Shown here: in pieces, positions 8,206 to 16,270 of the stretch
Layout of the letters: every line of letters begins with the position of its first letter
How positions within the stretch are numbered: the first letter of the stretch is position 1
From: Dyella flava
GTDB taxonomy: Bacteria; Pseudomonadota; Gammaproteobacteria; Xanthomonadales; Rhodanobacteraceae
Assembly: GCF_016904955.1 (NCBI RefSeq)
Contig: NZ_JADIKE010000036.1
Location: 366,288-430,287, forward strand
Length of the DNA: 64,000 nt
Direction: 5' to 3'
The notes under the pieces: model-generated
The model's input: the letters and a program-made list of their open reading frames with translations, nothing else
Databases searched by the model: none
Told to the model about the DNA's origin: nothing
Made by a program: the position numbers and the translations under genes

Positions 8206-9219
8206 TCACACAAACTCATCGCCGCTGGCGGTAAGGCTGATCTGCCCCGCATCCGCCAGCTTGCGTGCAATGCCGAGCACTTCTTTCTGTGCGGCATCCA
8301 CTTCGCTGAGCTTGACCGGGCCTTTCACTTCCAGGTCGTCGCGCAGCATGTCGGCGGCGCGCTTGGACATGTTGGCGAAGATCTTTTCGCGCACAGCCGG
8401 TTCCGAACCCTTCAACGCCACGATCAGGCGCGCCGACGGCACTTCGCGCAACAGTGTCTGCATGCTGCGGTCGTCGAGCTCTGCGAGATCTTCGAACACG
8501 AACATCAGCTCTTCGATCTTGTTGCTGAGGCTGGCGTCCTGGCTGCGGATGGCGCTCATCAGCTCGGTTTCGCGCGAGGTTTCCATCGCATTGAGGATGT
8601 TCGCCGCCGCCTTCAGACCCCCGACGGTGGCGGACTTGAGCTTGGACGAGGTGCCGGAGAATTGGCGCTCCATAATCTCGTCCAGTTCATTCAGCGCCTG
8701 CGGCTGTACACCGTCGAGGTTGGCGATGCGCATCACCGCATCGCTGCGCGTGCGTGCCGGCAGGTAGCCGATCACCTCGGCAGCCTGGTCGGGTTCCAGA
8801 TGCGCCAGCACCAACGCGATGATCTGCGGATGTTCCATGCCGATCATCTCGGCAATGGCGCGGCTTTCCATCCACTTCAGCGATTCCAGCCCCTTGGTGG
8901 AGCGGCCGAGCAGGATGCGGTCGATCAGGCTGCCGGCCTTGGTTTCGCCCAACGCGTTGACCAGCATCTTGCGAATGTATTCCTCGGTGCCGACGCCAAG
9001 CGCCGTCTGACGGCCGATGTCGTCGTTGAGGCGGTTGAGCACGACCTCGACCTGATCGCGCGAAACATTGGTCAATGTCGCCATTGCCGTGCCGACGGCT
9101 TGCACGTCGCGCGCGCTCAGGTGCTTGAGCACTTCAGCCGCATCCTGTTCGCCGAGCGTCAGCAACAGGATGGCCGCGCGCTGTGCGCCGCTGAGAAGAC
9201 TGCCTTGCTCAGCCGCCAT
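8206..9219 (-). CDS. fliG: FliG, flagellar motor switch protein
   Basis: 337 residues. The N-terminal domain (A-A-I-L-L-L-T-L-G-E) binds FliF; the middle domain has E-H-P-Q-I-I-A-L-V-L-A-H-L; the C-terminal torque domain holds the charged helix L-I-V-A-L-K-G-S-E-P-A-V-R-E-K-I-F and K-R-A-A-D-M-L-R-D-D-L-E. FliG couples stator ion flow to rotation. Its start overlaps the end of fliF by 11 bases. Confidence 0.98.
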   Translation of the reverse strand: MAAEQGSLLSGAQRAAILLLTLGEQDAAEVLKHLSARDVQAVGTAMATLTNVSRDQVEVVLNRLNDDIGRQTALGVGTEEYIRKMLVNALGETKAGSLIDRILLGRSTKGLESLKWMESRAIAEMIGMEHPQIIALVLAHLEPDQAAEVIGYLPARTRSDAVMRIANLDGVQPQALNELDEIMERQFSGTSSKLKSATVGGLKAAANILNAMETSRETELMSAIRSQDASLSNKIEELMFVFEDLAELDDRSMQTLLREVPSARLIVALKGSEPAVREKIFANMSKRAADMLRDDLEVKGPVKLSEVDAAQKEVLGIARKLADAGQISLTASGDEFV

Positions 9220-10903
9220 CGTCGCCTACCCAGTTCATCACAACCTGTGCCACTTGCTTGGGGTTTTCCTGCACGAGCTTGCGCGCCAGACCGATCTTCT
9301 GCTCGTACGCCATGCTCTGAATCTGTGGTGAGGTGATGCGCACCTTGTCTTCGCGTTCGTCGCGATCGTCGTCGTTGATGCGCACCGACACGGTGGGGAT
9401 CGGGCCGGCCAGCGCCGGCATCGGTTCCGGCGCGCGCAACAGGCCCTTGAGCATTGGCTTCAACAGACCGAAGGCAATCAGCAGCGCAATCAGGATGCCG
9501 GCGCCTTGCTTGATCAGGTCGAGCATGCCCGGGCGCTGCCAGAACGGCTCGCTCACCGGCGTATCGTCGACCGGCGGAGCGGAGAACGCCTGATTGATCA
9601 CGCTGACGCTGTCACCGCGTTGCGCGTCGAAGCCCACGACATTCTTGGTGAGATCGGTCAGGTGTTGCAGTTCCTGCGTGGTGAGCGGAATGCTCTTGCC
9701 CTTGCCATCCGGCGCGGGCATGTTGTCGACCACCACGGCTACGGTCAGACGCACCAGGCGGCCGGCTGGATCGCTTACATGACTGATGGTGCGACCCAGT
9801 TCGTAGTTGCGCGTGGAGCTGGATGAGCTGTCGGTCGGGGTGTTCTTGGAAGTGTTCGCCGCAGTCGCCGTCGTGGGATTCGCCGCCGGGGGCGTACCGG
9901 CATTCGGCTTGGCGGCAGTCGGTTGTGCGACCGTGTTCGGCGGCTGGTTGCTAAGCGCACCGGCAACGCCGCCGGCCGCGTCGTCCTGCTTCTGTTCGGT
10001 GCTGGTTTGTTCGCTGCGCAGAGCCGGGTTGGCGCTGTCGTAGCTTTCGCTGGCTTTTTCAGTCTGGCTGAAATCCAGATCGACATCGACCTGTGCACGC
10101 ACGCGTCCTTGTCCGACCAGCGGGGTCAGCAGGTCTTCGATGCGTTGCGCGTAGCTGTTTTCCATGCGCGTCGCCAGGCGCATGCGCGTATCGCCTACCG
10201 CGCCGGGACTGTCGGGATCGGAATTGGTCAACAAATTGCCTTGCTGATCGACTACCGACACCTGCGTGGGATCCAGGTCCGGCACGCTGGACGAGACCAG
10301 GTGCACGATGGCGGCGACCTGGCTGCTGTCGAGCTGGCGGCCCGGATAAAGCGTCAACAGCACCGAGGCGCTGGCCGGGTGGTTATCGCGGATAAAGGCC
10401 GACGGCTTGGGCAAGGCCAGGTGCACGCGTGCGGCACGCACGAATTGCAGACCGGCGATGGTGTTGCCCAGATCGGTTTCGAGCATTTCCTGGTAGTGCG
10501 TGCTTTCGGCCAGATCGCTCATGCCGAACGGCGAATCGCTCTGCGGCATGGTGGCCCCGGCGGTGCTGCCTTGCGGCAGGCCCTGGCTGGCCAGACGCAG
10601 GCGGGTGTCCGCCAGCACATCGGCGGGTACGGAAATCGACGCGCCGTCCGCACCAAGGCGGTACGGGGTGTTGCTGGTCTGCAAGGCCTGGGTGACCGCG
10701 GCCGCATCTTTCGGATCGAGTCCCGCATACAGCAAGGCGAAGTTGGGACCGCGGGACCACAACACGATCGCCACGCCCAAGGCCACGGCTGCCGCAACGC
10801 CGACCAGCAAGAGCAGCAAACGCGTCATCGGATTGCTCAACAGACTCTTGAGCGAGTCCATGCGCGTCGCGTTGTTGGTGGTGGCTACCGTGTTTTCGGC
10901 CAT
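9209..10903 (-). CDS. fliF: FliF, flagellar MS-ring protein
   Basis: 564 residues with two membrane helices (about 30-50 and 455-475) flanking a large periplasmic ring-building region. YscJ-type motifs are visible (L-L-Y-A-G-L-D-P-K-D-A-A, L-E-T-D-L-G-N-T-I, V-R-A-A-R-V-H-L-A-L-P). A Pro/Thr/Asn-rich loop at about residues 310-360 is the variable part. FliF is the first ring built and houses the export gate. The C-terminus (residues 520-564) is the FliG-binding tail. Confidence 0.98.
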   Translation of the reverse strand: MAENTVATTNNATRMDSLKSLLSNPMTRLLLLLVGVAAAVALGVAIVLWSRGPNFALLYAGLDPKDAAAVTQALQTSNTPYRLGADGASISVPADVLADTRLRLASQGLPQGSTAGATMPQSDSPFGMSDLAESTHYQEMLETDLGNTIAGLQFVRAARVHLALPKPSAFIRDNHPASASVLLTLYPGRQLDSSQVAAIVHLVSSSVPDLDPTQVSVVDQQGNLLTNSDPDSPGAVGDTRMRLATRMENSYAQRIEDLLTPLVGQGRVRAQVDVDLDFSQTEKASESYDSANPALRSEQTSTEQKQDDAAGGVAGALSNQPPNTVAQPTAAKPNAGTPPAANPTTATAANTSKNTPTDSSSSSTRNYELGRTISHVSDPAGRLVRLTVAVVVDNMPAPDGKGKSIPLTTQELQHLTDLTKNVVGFDAQRGDSVSVINQAFSAPPVDDTPVSEPFWQRPGMLDLIKQGAGILIALLIAFGLLKPMLKGLLRAPEPMPALAGPIPTVSVRINDDDRDEREDKVRITSPQIQSMAYEQKIGLARKLVQENPKQVAQVVMNWVGDDGG

Positions 10904-10907
10904 GGCT

Positions 10908-11000
10908 TTCTAGGAGTGAGGGGAGAGGAGTGAGAAGTGAGAGACGATGAGCAACGGCAAAGGCAAAAGTGTTCGATCTCCTGTTTCTCGCTCCCCTCGC
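10908..11000. repeat. AGTGAGAG-family repeat in the fliE-fliF gap
   Basis: The 113-bp gap contains AGGAGTGAG (10912-10920) and then GAGAGGAGTGAGAAGTGAGAG, the same words as in the arms at 5835-5859 and 13471-13545. A partly matching reverse arm (TCTCGCTCCCCTCGC) lies near 10984-11000, so an imperfect hairpin can form. No gene is seen. Confidence 0.6.
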
Positions 11001-11016
11001 TTGACCTTGCGCTCTT

Positions 11017-11352
11017 TTACACGGGCATGTTCATGATCGTGGTGTATGCATCCGTGAGCTTGTTGCGGATTTCGACCAGGCCACGGAATGCCAGGTCCGC
11101 TTTCTGGCCGGCAATCGATGTCTTGACGATGTCGGCACCCGGATCGCCACGGTCGAAAGCATCGGACTGCGCCTGCGCTTCGTTCTGCTGCGAGGCCACG
11201 GCATTGATGGATTGCTTGAACAGGGTGCTGAAATCCACGTTCGGCGCGGCACCCGAGGCGGATGACGGCGCTGCGGTGGGCAATGCTCCGCTTGCTTGCG
11301 CACCAAGGGCACGCATCTGGGAGAGCACACTGTTGACGTCAAACTGGCTCAT
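11017..11352 (-). CDS. fliE: FliE, MS-ring/rod junction protein
   Basis: 111 residues ending in the conserved helical region (V-E-I-R-N-K-L-T-D-A-Y-T-T-I-M-N-M-P-V), the C-terminal signature of FliE, which links the MS ring to the rod and is the first exported substrate. The middle contains F-S-T-L-F-K-Q-S-I-N. First gene of the fliEFGHIJK unit, with a sigma-54 promoter 40 bp upstream. Confidence 0.96.
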   Translation of the reverse strand: MSQFDVNSVLSQMRALGAQASGALPTAAPSSASGAAPNVDFSTLFKQSINAVASQQNEAQAQSDAFDRGDPGADIVKTSIAGQKADLAFRGLVEIRNKLTDAYTTIMNMPV

Positions 11353-11388
11353 GTCGGTTTTCCAACGCTTGATAGGCTTTGAGGTGCT

Positions 11389-12849
11389 TCAAGCAACGGC
11401 CGTGCCACTCTGCGCAGACGCATCGTTGGCGCGGGCGCACGACTGCAAACCGTACTTGCGCAGTTTTTCGACCAGCGTGGTGCGCTGCATGTGCAGCAGT
11501 TTCGCCGCGTGCGCCACTACACCGTCGGTGATGTCGAGCGCCTGGCGGATCAGGCCTACTTCGATATCGGCGAGATGATCCTTCAGATCGACGCCGCCTT
11601 CGGGCAACAGTACTTCGGTATCCAGCGCGGAACGGCCTTGCACCGGCGCGGGCTTGGCCTGGCCGTCCAGCATGGCGCGCAGGATGCCGCCGCCGGCTTC
11701 ATCGATCGGCTGCATGCCGCGATATTTTTCCGGCAGGTCGCCCGCACGCACCTCACTGTTGGGATAGAGGATCGCCAGCCGCTCGACCAGGTTGGACAGC
11801 TCGCGCACATTGCCCGGCCAGGTGTGCTGGCGCAGCGCCTGCATCGCGCTGCTGCTAAAGCGCACGGTATTGAGTCCGCGGCGCTGCAGGCGCTGGTTGA
11901 ATTCGTTGATCAGCTCCGGCATGTCATCCAAATGCTCGCGCAGGGCGGGCATCTCCAGCGGGAACACGCTGAGGCGATAGTAAAGGTCTTCGCGGAAGCG
12001 GCCTTCAGCGGTGGCCACTTCAAGATTGCGGTGGGTGGCGGCAATGATGCGCACGTCGCAACGTTGCGTACGGTTGCTGCCGACGCGCTCGTACATGCGT
12101 TCTTGCAGCACGCGCAGCAGCTTCACTTGCATCGGCAGGCTCATGTCACCGATTTCGTCGAGGAACAGGGTGCCGCCCTCGGCCATTTCAAAGCGGCCTT
12201 TGCGGGTGCTGATGGCGCCGGTGAACGCGCCCTTTTCATGTCCGAACAACTCGCTTTCCAGCAGCTCGGCGGGAATCGCGCCGCAGTTGATCGCCACGAA
12301 GGGCTTGTCGCGACGCGGAGAGCAATCGTGGATGGCCCGCGCCACCATCTCTTTGCCGGTACCGGATTCGCCCAGTACCAGCACGCTGGAATCAAACGGA
12401 GAAACCTGACGGATCAATGCATTGACGCGCCCCATGGCGGTGGAGCCGCCGACCAGGCGCAGGGGTGCGGCGCTCGGCGCCACCCGCGGCGTCGGCGCGC
12501 GGCGCACGGCCTCAGCCAGGCGCTCGTAGCGGAGTGGGAAATCCAGCACTTCCAGCTGCGCGGCATAGGGCGAGCCGCCCTGGGTCATGCGTGACAGTTG
12601 CGGTGAATCGGCCCCGACCAGCACCAGCAGCTGGTCCGGCGGCATGTCGAGCGAGGCCAGGGCCTGTTCGCAAAGTTCGTCGTCTTCGATCCCCCCAACG
12701 TAGACCGCACGCCAATCGTGCGTGATCGAATCGGACGGTTGCGAAGCATCCCAACGCTGAGGGATGTAACCCATGAATTGCAGCGCCGAAGTAATGATAT
12801 CGGCGCGAGTCCCGTTTGATTCGATAATGAGTACGTTGCTGTTTGGCAT
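11389..12849 (-). CDS. fleQ: FleQ/FlrA-type sigma-54 flagellar master activator
   Basis: 486 residues. An N-terminal FleQ-type receiver-like domain (V-L-I-I-E-S-N-G-T-R-A-D-I) precedes an AAA+ domain with Walker A G-E-S-G-T-G-K-E (about 158-165) and an intact GAFTGA loop (about 208-213), needed to contact sigma-54. The C-terminus is a Fis-type helix-turn-helix (H-A-A-K-L-L-H-M-Q-R-T-T-L-V-E-K-L). The start is ATG 12849 with AGGA eight bases upstream; the 67 codons of open frame before it look non-coding. FleQ homologues also bind c-di-GMP; an arginine-rich binding site was not verified here. It likely activates the sigma-54 sites mapped in this window. Confidence 0.95.
   Translation of the reverse strand: MPNSNVLIIESNGTRADIITSALQFMGYIPQRWDASQPSDSITHDWRAVYVGGIEDDELCEQALASLDMPPDQLLVLVGADSPQLSRMTQGGSPYAAQLEVLDFPLRYERLAEAVRRAPTPRVAPSAAPLRLVGGSTAMGRVNALIRQVSPFDSSVLVLGESGTGKEMVARAIHDCSPRRDKPFVAINCGAIPAELLESELFGHEKGAFTGAISTRKGRFEMAEGGTLFLDEIGDMSLPMQVKLLRVLQERMYERVGSNRTQRCDVRIIAATHRNLEVATAEGRFREDLYYRLSVFPLEMPALREHLDDMPELINEFNQRLQRRGLNTVRFSSSAMQALRQHTWPGNVRELSNLVERLAILYPNSEVRAGDLPEKYRGMQPIDEAGGGILRAMLDGQAKPAPVQGRSALDTEVLLPEGGVDLKDHLADIEVGLIRQALDITDGVVAHAAKLLHMQRTTLVEKLRKYGLQSCARANDASAQSGTAVA
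11392..11407 (-). promoter_or_regulatory. Sigma-54 promoter of the fliE operon, inside the 3' end of fleQ
   Basis: Minus-strand sequence TGGCACGGCCGTTGCT matches TGGCAC-N5-TTGCT exactly. It lies 40 bp upstream of fliE and within the last codons of fleQ, so those residues (G-T-A-V-A) are constrained by the promoter. It allows the fliE unit to respond to FleQ independently of fleQ's own transcript. Confidence 0.9.
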
Positions 12850-13202
12850 GAGCGAGTCCTGCTGCGTTACGACCACTGCTGTCGAACAACGACGATTCCC
12901 CGTCCCAAGTCGCGTTGCCCCCTGTGTGTCAGCTATCCGTCGTGACACGTGTGTCCACGCAGCAAGAAGAACGCCAAGAAGTTGGTGTTCCGTCGCGTCA
13001 CTCCGCCTGTTTCGTGACGCACTTCGCGCTCCATATCTCGATGGATGCACAGATTTGGCGGATCAAAGAACCGTCAGTTATCAAGGGTTTAGATCGAGCA
13101 GATCGACCGCTCGCCAAGCCGGTTCAGGCGTCAAGCCAACCGTTTGCATACGTATGCGAGGCAAAAACTTGTCACTTTGGATATCCGATTGCGTGATGTG
13201 AA
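12850..13202. other. fleQ upstream region, no gene seen
   Basis: About 350 bp with no convincing coding frame. It must hold the fleQ promoter. I saw no sigma-54 or sigma-28 match. The composition is less GC-rich than the flanking genes. Confidence 0.5.
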
Positions 13203-13207
13203 TCACA
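13192..13207. promoter_or_regulatory. Possible Crp/Clp-type site upstream of fleQ
   Basis: CGTGATGTGAATCACA has the half-sites GTGA and TCAC separated by six bases, the core of the Crp/Clp operator TGTGA-N6-TCACA. Clp regulates flagellar genes in Xanthomonas. The site is about 345 bp from the fleQ start and overlaps the stop codon of a gene remnant, so this could be chance. Confidence 0.3.
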
Positions 13208-13606
13208 CTCTGTTCTTGATACCCGACACATTGTCCGCCGAGGCCGTCAAACGAGCCTCTGCCACTTTTCGGCGGTGGTGACAAAAAACGAAACGTTCCA
13301 ACCCATCCTCGACCAATTCATTCACATCGCAAAAATAAACGAACGCATGGTCGTCGCTCTGTTGGCATCCAAACCGTGATGCATGCCCATGCGGCAGAGC
13401 GCGGCGAGTGTCGGCACAGGATCACGTCAGCAATGAATCGCCTCCTAGGAGAGAGGAACTCCTAGGAGAGAGGAACTAGGAGTGAGTAATGAGAGAAAGG
13501 CAGCCGTGGGTCTTTTGCTTTTCTCTCACTACTCACTCCTCTCCACTCACTCCTCGTCCGTCAGCCACTTTCAGCAAGACGTTGATCTTGCTGCCACGGC
13601 GTGCGC
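13203..13606 (-). pseudogene. Decayed second copy of the PilZ-like gene
   Basis: Bases 13203-13358 encode, to a matching stop codon, about 50 residues nearly the same as the end of the intact PilZ-like gene at 15199-15786 (shared H-A-F-V-Y-F-C-D-V-N-E-L-V; shared F-C-H-H-R-R-K-V-A-E-A-R-L-T-A). A second fragment at about 13560-13606 encodes S-K-I-N-V-L-L, matching S-K-I-N-V-L-L-D-I-V in the middle of the intact gene. Between them the frame is lost and replaced by a repeat. The order and strand match one degraded paralogue. It forms a direct repeat with the 3' end of the intact gene, bracketing the ADP-ribosyltransferase gene. Confidence 0.75.
13443..13548. repeat. Short tandem repeat and AGTGAG inverted repeat
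   Basis: A 17-bp unit starting CTCCTAGGAGAGAGG is repeated twice in tandem (about 13443-13476), followed by an inverted repeat whose arms AGGAGTGAG-TA-TGAGAGAA (about 13472-13497) and TTCTCTCACTACTCACTCCT (about 13522-13541) differ at one base. It belongs to the same family as 5835-5977 and interrupts the decayed PilZ copy. Confidence 0.7.
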
Positions 13607-13692
13607 CATGAAGGGGGTGTTGCCGAAGTAACACCTTGTTACGGCACGGCATTGTGAGAATCGATGGCTGATGTTGATTGCAGGAACCATTG

Positions 13693-15153
13693 ATGTCTTC
13701 CATCACCAACGACCTGTCGCCGCTCATACCGGCCGCCACCGCCCCTTCCATTGCCGGGCCCAAGGAATCCTCGCCGGGCATACGCCCGTATTCGATCATA
13801 CCCACCGCCCCCTTCGACGATGGCGTGCATGCTTACGCCCAAACCTCGGGTCATGATCGAACAAAGAGAGATACCGGATCCAACAGCAAAAGCTACTGGA
13901 ACCATGAGAACGGCGCAGATACTCATACCGATGGGGACGGCACCGTCGTTGCCCGAACACCGATCCAATCACCTGTCGGCATCCGCACAGACTATTCGAA
14001 CTACAGCCTCGATGAATTCCTAGGTCAATTGGGCACCTCCCTCAAAGACCCATTTGGGGAACTTGCCAAACAAATTGTGACCGTTGACGGCGGCTCCCCC
14101 GAGAAGATCGACCAGGCAAAACAAATCGGGTCGCAGATCACGAATGTCTTATCACTCGGCACTGGCCCCAAGGGCGCCATCCTGCAAGCGATAGGGGGCA
14201 CCCTGGTTGGACTGCAGAACACAGCCAAGGGTAGACCCTTAACCGTTGACGACCTGCAAGATTTATCTCAGCAGCTGAAGACGGCGCTAAAAAGCCCTGC
14301 AGCTCAGCCGGACAAATCATCCGGCCCCCAGGACTCGCCCGTATCCCAGGAAAAGGAAAAGAAAGAAGTCAAAGCGGGGAGCGACACGTCGAACACCACA
14401 GATCCATCAACGTCGTTTCCAGACATGCAAAACGTTCAATTCAATGGAAAGGAGTATTTCGCCGCTAACGCGCCCGACACGGCCGACGGATTTTATCTGC
14501 TGCGCATGCCAAACCCGGAAAAGTCATCGGAGCTGGTCAGCAGTGGAATTATCGCCAAGCCGGACGAGGCGGGAAACTGGCGGCGACGAGGGGTCGAAGG
14601 TGGCGGCCCCGTATTCTCAAAGCAGCTTGCATTTTCGGACCAGACCACCCCGCAAGAGGCGCAGAAACTTGTCGACAGTACTCAATCAATAAACTACGTG
14701 GGCGGTGACAAGGGCTATGTCTATAAGGGCATGGTCTTTCGTGGAGATATGCGCCCGCGGGAAGTGATTTTCCAAGATGGATTCAAATTACGCACGCCGA
14801 TTACCGACATCAACCAAGTCAATGGTTTTCGCGGCGGATTTGGCGGTGGCAAAGATGCGTTGGATCCCGACGGCATGGGCATATCCACCTCGGCATTTTA
14901 CCAACGCGCCGGAGCGGGAGCTTTTTATTACGGAGGAAACAAGGGTGGGCACACCTTTGTTATCGACGGAAGAAATCTGGAAGGCTTTCACCTTTATGCG
15001 AACCGTCATTTGCAGGAGCATCCTGGTGATACGCGGATAAAATTACTGCCATGGGAAATCAATTACGGTACAGATATCCCCGGCACGTCCGTGGTCGGCG
15101 CCTTCGATAAAGCGGGGAAATTCACGCCCAATCCAAATTACAAAGGGAATTAG
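13693..15153 (+). CDS. Probable R-S-E type ADP-ribosyltransferase toxin/effector (pertussis/cholera-like)
   Basis: 486 residues from ATG 13693 (AGGA upstream; a TTG five codons earlier is less likely). Residues 1-240 are Ser/Pro/Asp/Lys-rich and probably disordered, without a Sec signal or membrane helix. Residues 340-486 carry the mono-ADP-ribosyltransferase signature: V-F-R-G-D-M-R-P-R-E-V-I-F-Q-D-G-F with R350, then G-I-S-T-S (S398-T-S400), then W-E-I-N-Y-G-T-D-I-P with E455. These parallel pertussis toxin S1 (V-Y-R-Y-D-S-R-P-P; V-S-T-S; S-E-Y-L-A-H-R-R-I-P) in order and spacing. The target is unknown. It is the only plus-strand gene inside a minus-strand flagellar block, uses codons such as ATA and TTA that neighbours avoid, and looks AT-richer, all signs of transfer. 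Lack of a Sec signal is compatible with type III (possibly flagellar) export. No immunity gene is evident. Fold assignment is from motif reading. Confidence 0.78.
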   Translation: MSSITNDLSPLIPAATAPSIAGPKESSPGIRPYSIIPTAPFDDGVHAYAQTSGHDRTKRDTGSNSKSYWNHENGADTHTDGDGTVVARTPIQSPVGIRTDYSNYSLDEFLGQLGTSLKDPFGELAKQIVTVDGGSPEKIDQAKQIGSQITNVLSLGTGPKGAILQAIGGTLVGLQNTAKGRPLTVDDLQDLSQQLKTALKSPAAQPDKSSGPQDSPVSQEKEKKEVKAGSDTSNTTDPSTSFPDMQNVQFNGKEYFAANAPDTADGFYLLRMPNPEKSSELVSSGIIAKPDEAGNWRRRGVEGGGPVFSKQLAFSDQTTPQEAQKLVDSTQSINYVGGDKGYVYKGMVFRGDMRPREVIFQDGFKLRTPITDINQVNGFRGGFGGGKDALDPDGMGISTSAFYQRAGAGAFYYGGNKGGHTFVIDGRNLEGFHLYANRHLQEHPGDTRIKLLPWEINYGTDIPGTSVVGAFDKAGKFTPNPNYKGN

Positions 15154-15174
15154 GATGCTCTGATCCATTCCATG
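15152..15174. repeat. Solo copy of the AGGATGCTCTGATC arm
   Basis: AGGATGCTCTGATC-CATTCCATG overlaps the TAG stop of the ADP-ribosyltransferase gene. It matches the terminal arm of the compound hairpin element at 59075-59368 (AGGATGCTCTGATC-TATTCCACG) at all but two positions. It has no second arm here and may mark the right edge of the inserted segment. Confidence 0.75.
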
Positions 15175-15198
15175 CAGAGGGAATTCGACATTGATGCG

Positions 15199-15786
15199 TC
15201 ACGCTCTGTTCTTGCCGCCCGACACGCTTTCCGTCGCGGCGGTCAAGCGAGCCTCGGCCACTTTTCGGCGGTGGTGGCAAAAAACGAAACGTTCCAAGCC
15301 ATCCTCCACCAATTCATTCACATCGCAAAAATAAACGAACGCATGGCCATCGTTCAATTTGCGACCGAGCCGGGACGGAAGCTCCAGTGGCAGTGCACGG
15401 CAGGTGTCGACATGCAGTCGCACCAGCAGCGATTGGTCGGAAACGAGCAGGCTTTCCGGCAGCACGATGCCTGCCGCATTGAAACGGACCGGGTGACGCG
15501 CCGGCAGCATGGAAACCGGCACCAACAGGCGGTCGACGATGTCGAGCAAGACATTGATCTTGCTATCCATGCGCTGCAATTCCAGCATGATGGGGTCATC
15601 GACATCCATGCCGTTTTCGCTGCGGCGCTCGTCCAGTGAGGCCAGCGTGCGCAGGATATGCAGATTGCGCTCGTTGTAGCGCGCGATGGCGTCGGGCGCG
15701 GCATCGAAGGCGTCGACCGCCACGTGCATGCCGCCTTCGAACGCCATCCGCTCGTTGAATTGCTGCCATTTTTCATCGGTGTGCAT
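15199..15786 (-). CDS. PilZ-like flagellar-locus protein
   Basis: 195 residues from ATG 15786 (AAGGAG eight bases upstream; an in-frame extension to 15840 is unlikely). A helical N-terminal half (about 1-90) precedes a beta-rich half resembling an atypical PilZ domain (H-P-V-R-F-N-A-A-G-I-V-L-P; V-Y-F-C-D-V-N-E-L-V). I do not see the RxxxR of c-di-GMP-binding PilZ proteins, so nucleotide binding is doubtful. It is the last gene after fliD-fliS-fliT and probably adjusts motility. A degraded paralogue lies at 13203-13606. Confidence 0.75.
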   Translation of the reverse strand: MHTDEKWQQFNERMAFEGGMHVAVDAFDAAPDAIARYNERNLHILRTLASLDERRSENGMDVDDPIMLELQRMDSKINVLLDIVDRLLVPVSMLPARHPVRFNAAGIVLPESLLVSDQSLLVRLHVDTCRALPLELPSRLGRKLNDGHAFVYFCDVNELVEDGLERFVFCHHRRKVAEARLTAATESVSGGKNRA

Positions 15787-15964
15787 GAATCTGCTCCTTG
15801 CGCCGCCGTGACGGAATACCGGCGGCACGTGTTGCTTCATTCACAACGCGTGCCACGGCGGCGGCCCTGGGCGACAACGGTTCTTGCCTGCCGCAAGCAT
15901 GCTATCTGCGCAGCGTTCTGGCGATAGTTTCCCCATGCTTTACCGTCGCGCCGGCAACGGTGCC

Positions 15965-16270
15965 TTATACCGAGGAGGAAATGTAAGAGCGCAGCGCTCG
16001 ATGGTTATGTTGGTGCTGATCCAGTTTTTGCTTCAGCGCAGCACGAGCGATGCCGGCATGCGCCTTCAGGGTCTGGTTGTGCGTGAGCATGGTCGCGATG
16101 ACCTGGCGATCATCGCCGGTCAGCGGACCGGCTTGGCGCCGCTGCAGCTGGCGATGCCGTTCGGCATCGAGCTGGCTGACGCGATCCCAATTGTTGCCGG
16201 CGGCGGCATCGAGCATTTCGATGGTGATCTGCAAGGCACGCTGCAGGTCGACGCTGGCCGCCTGCTTCAT
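15965..16270 (-). CDS. fliT: FliT-like flagellar export chaperone
   Basis: 101 residues, all helical and hydrophilic, beginning with L-Q-R-A-L-Q-I-T-I-E-M-L-D-A-A-A and containing W-D-R-V-S-Q-L-D-A-E-R, the pattern of FliT family proteins, which chaperone the cap protein FliD. Its ATG overlaps the fliS stop. Low sequence conservation is normal for FliT; assignment leans on size, helix pattern and the fliD-fliS-fliT order. Confidence 0.8.
   Translation of the reverse strand: MKQAASVDLQRALQITIEMLDAAAGNNWDRVSQLDAERHRQLQRRQAGPLTGDDRQVIATMLTHNQTLKAHAGIARAALKQKLDQHQHNHRALRSYISSSV

Noticed and set aside
13629..13637. GCCGAAGT as a sigma-28 -10 upstream of the ADP-ribosyltransferase
   Set aside because: Only GCCGA fits and no -35 lies 11 bases upstream.
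13653..13668. Possible sigma-54 promoter upstream of the ADP-ribosyltransferase
   Set aside because: CGGCACGGCATTGTGA has a fair -24 but its -12 does not fit TTGC, so I cannot call it.
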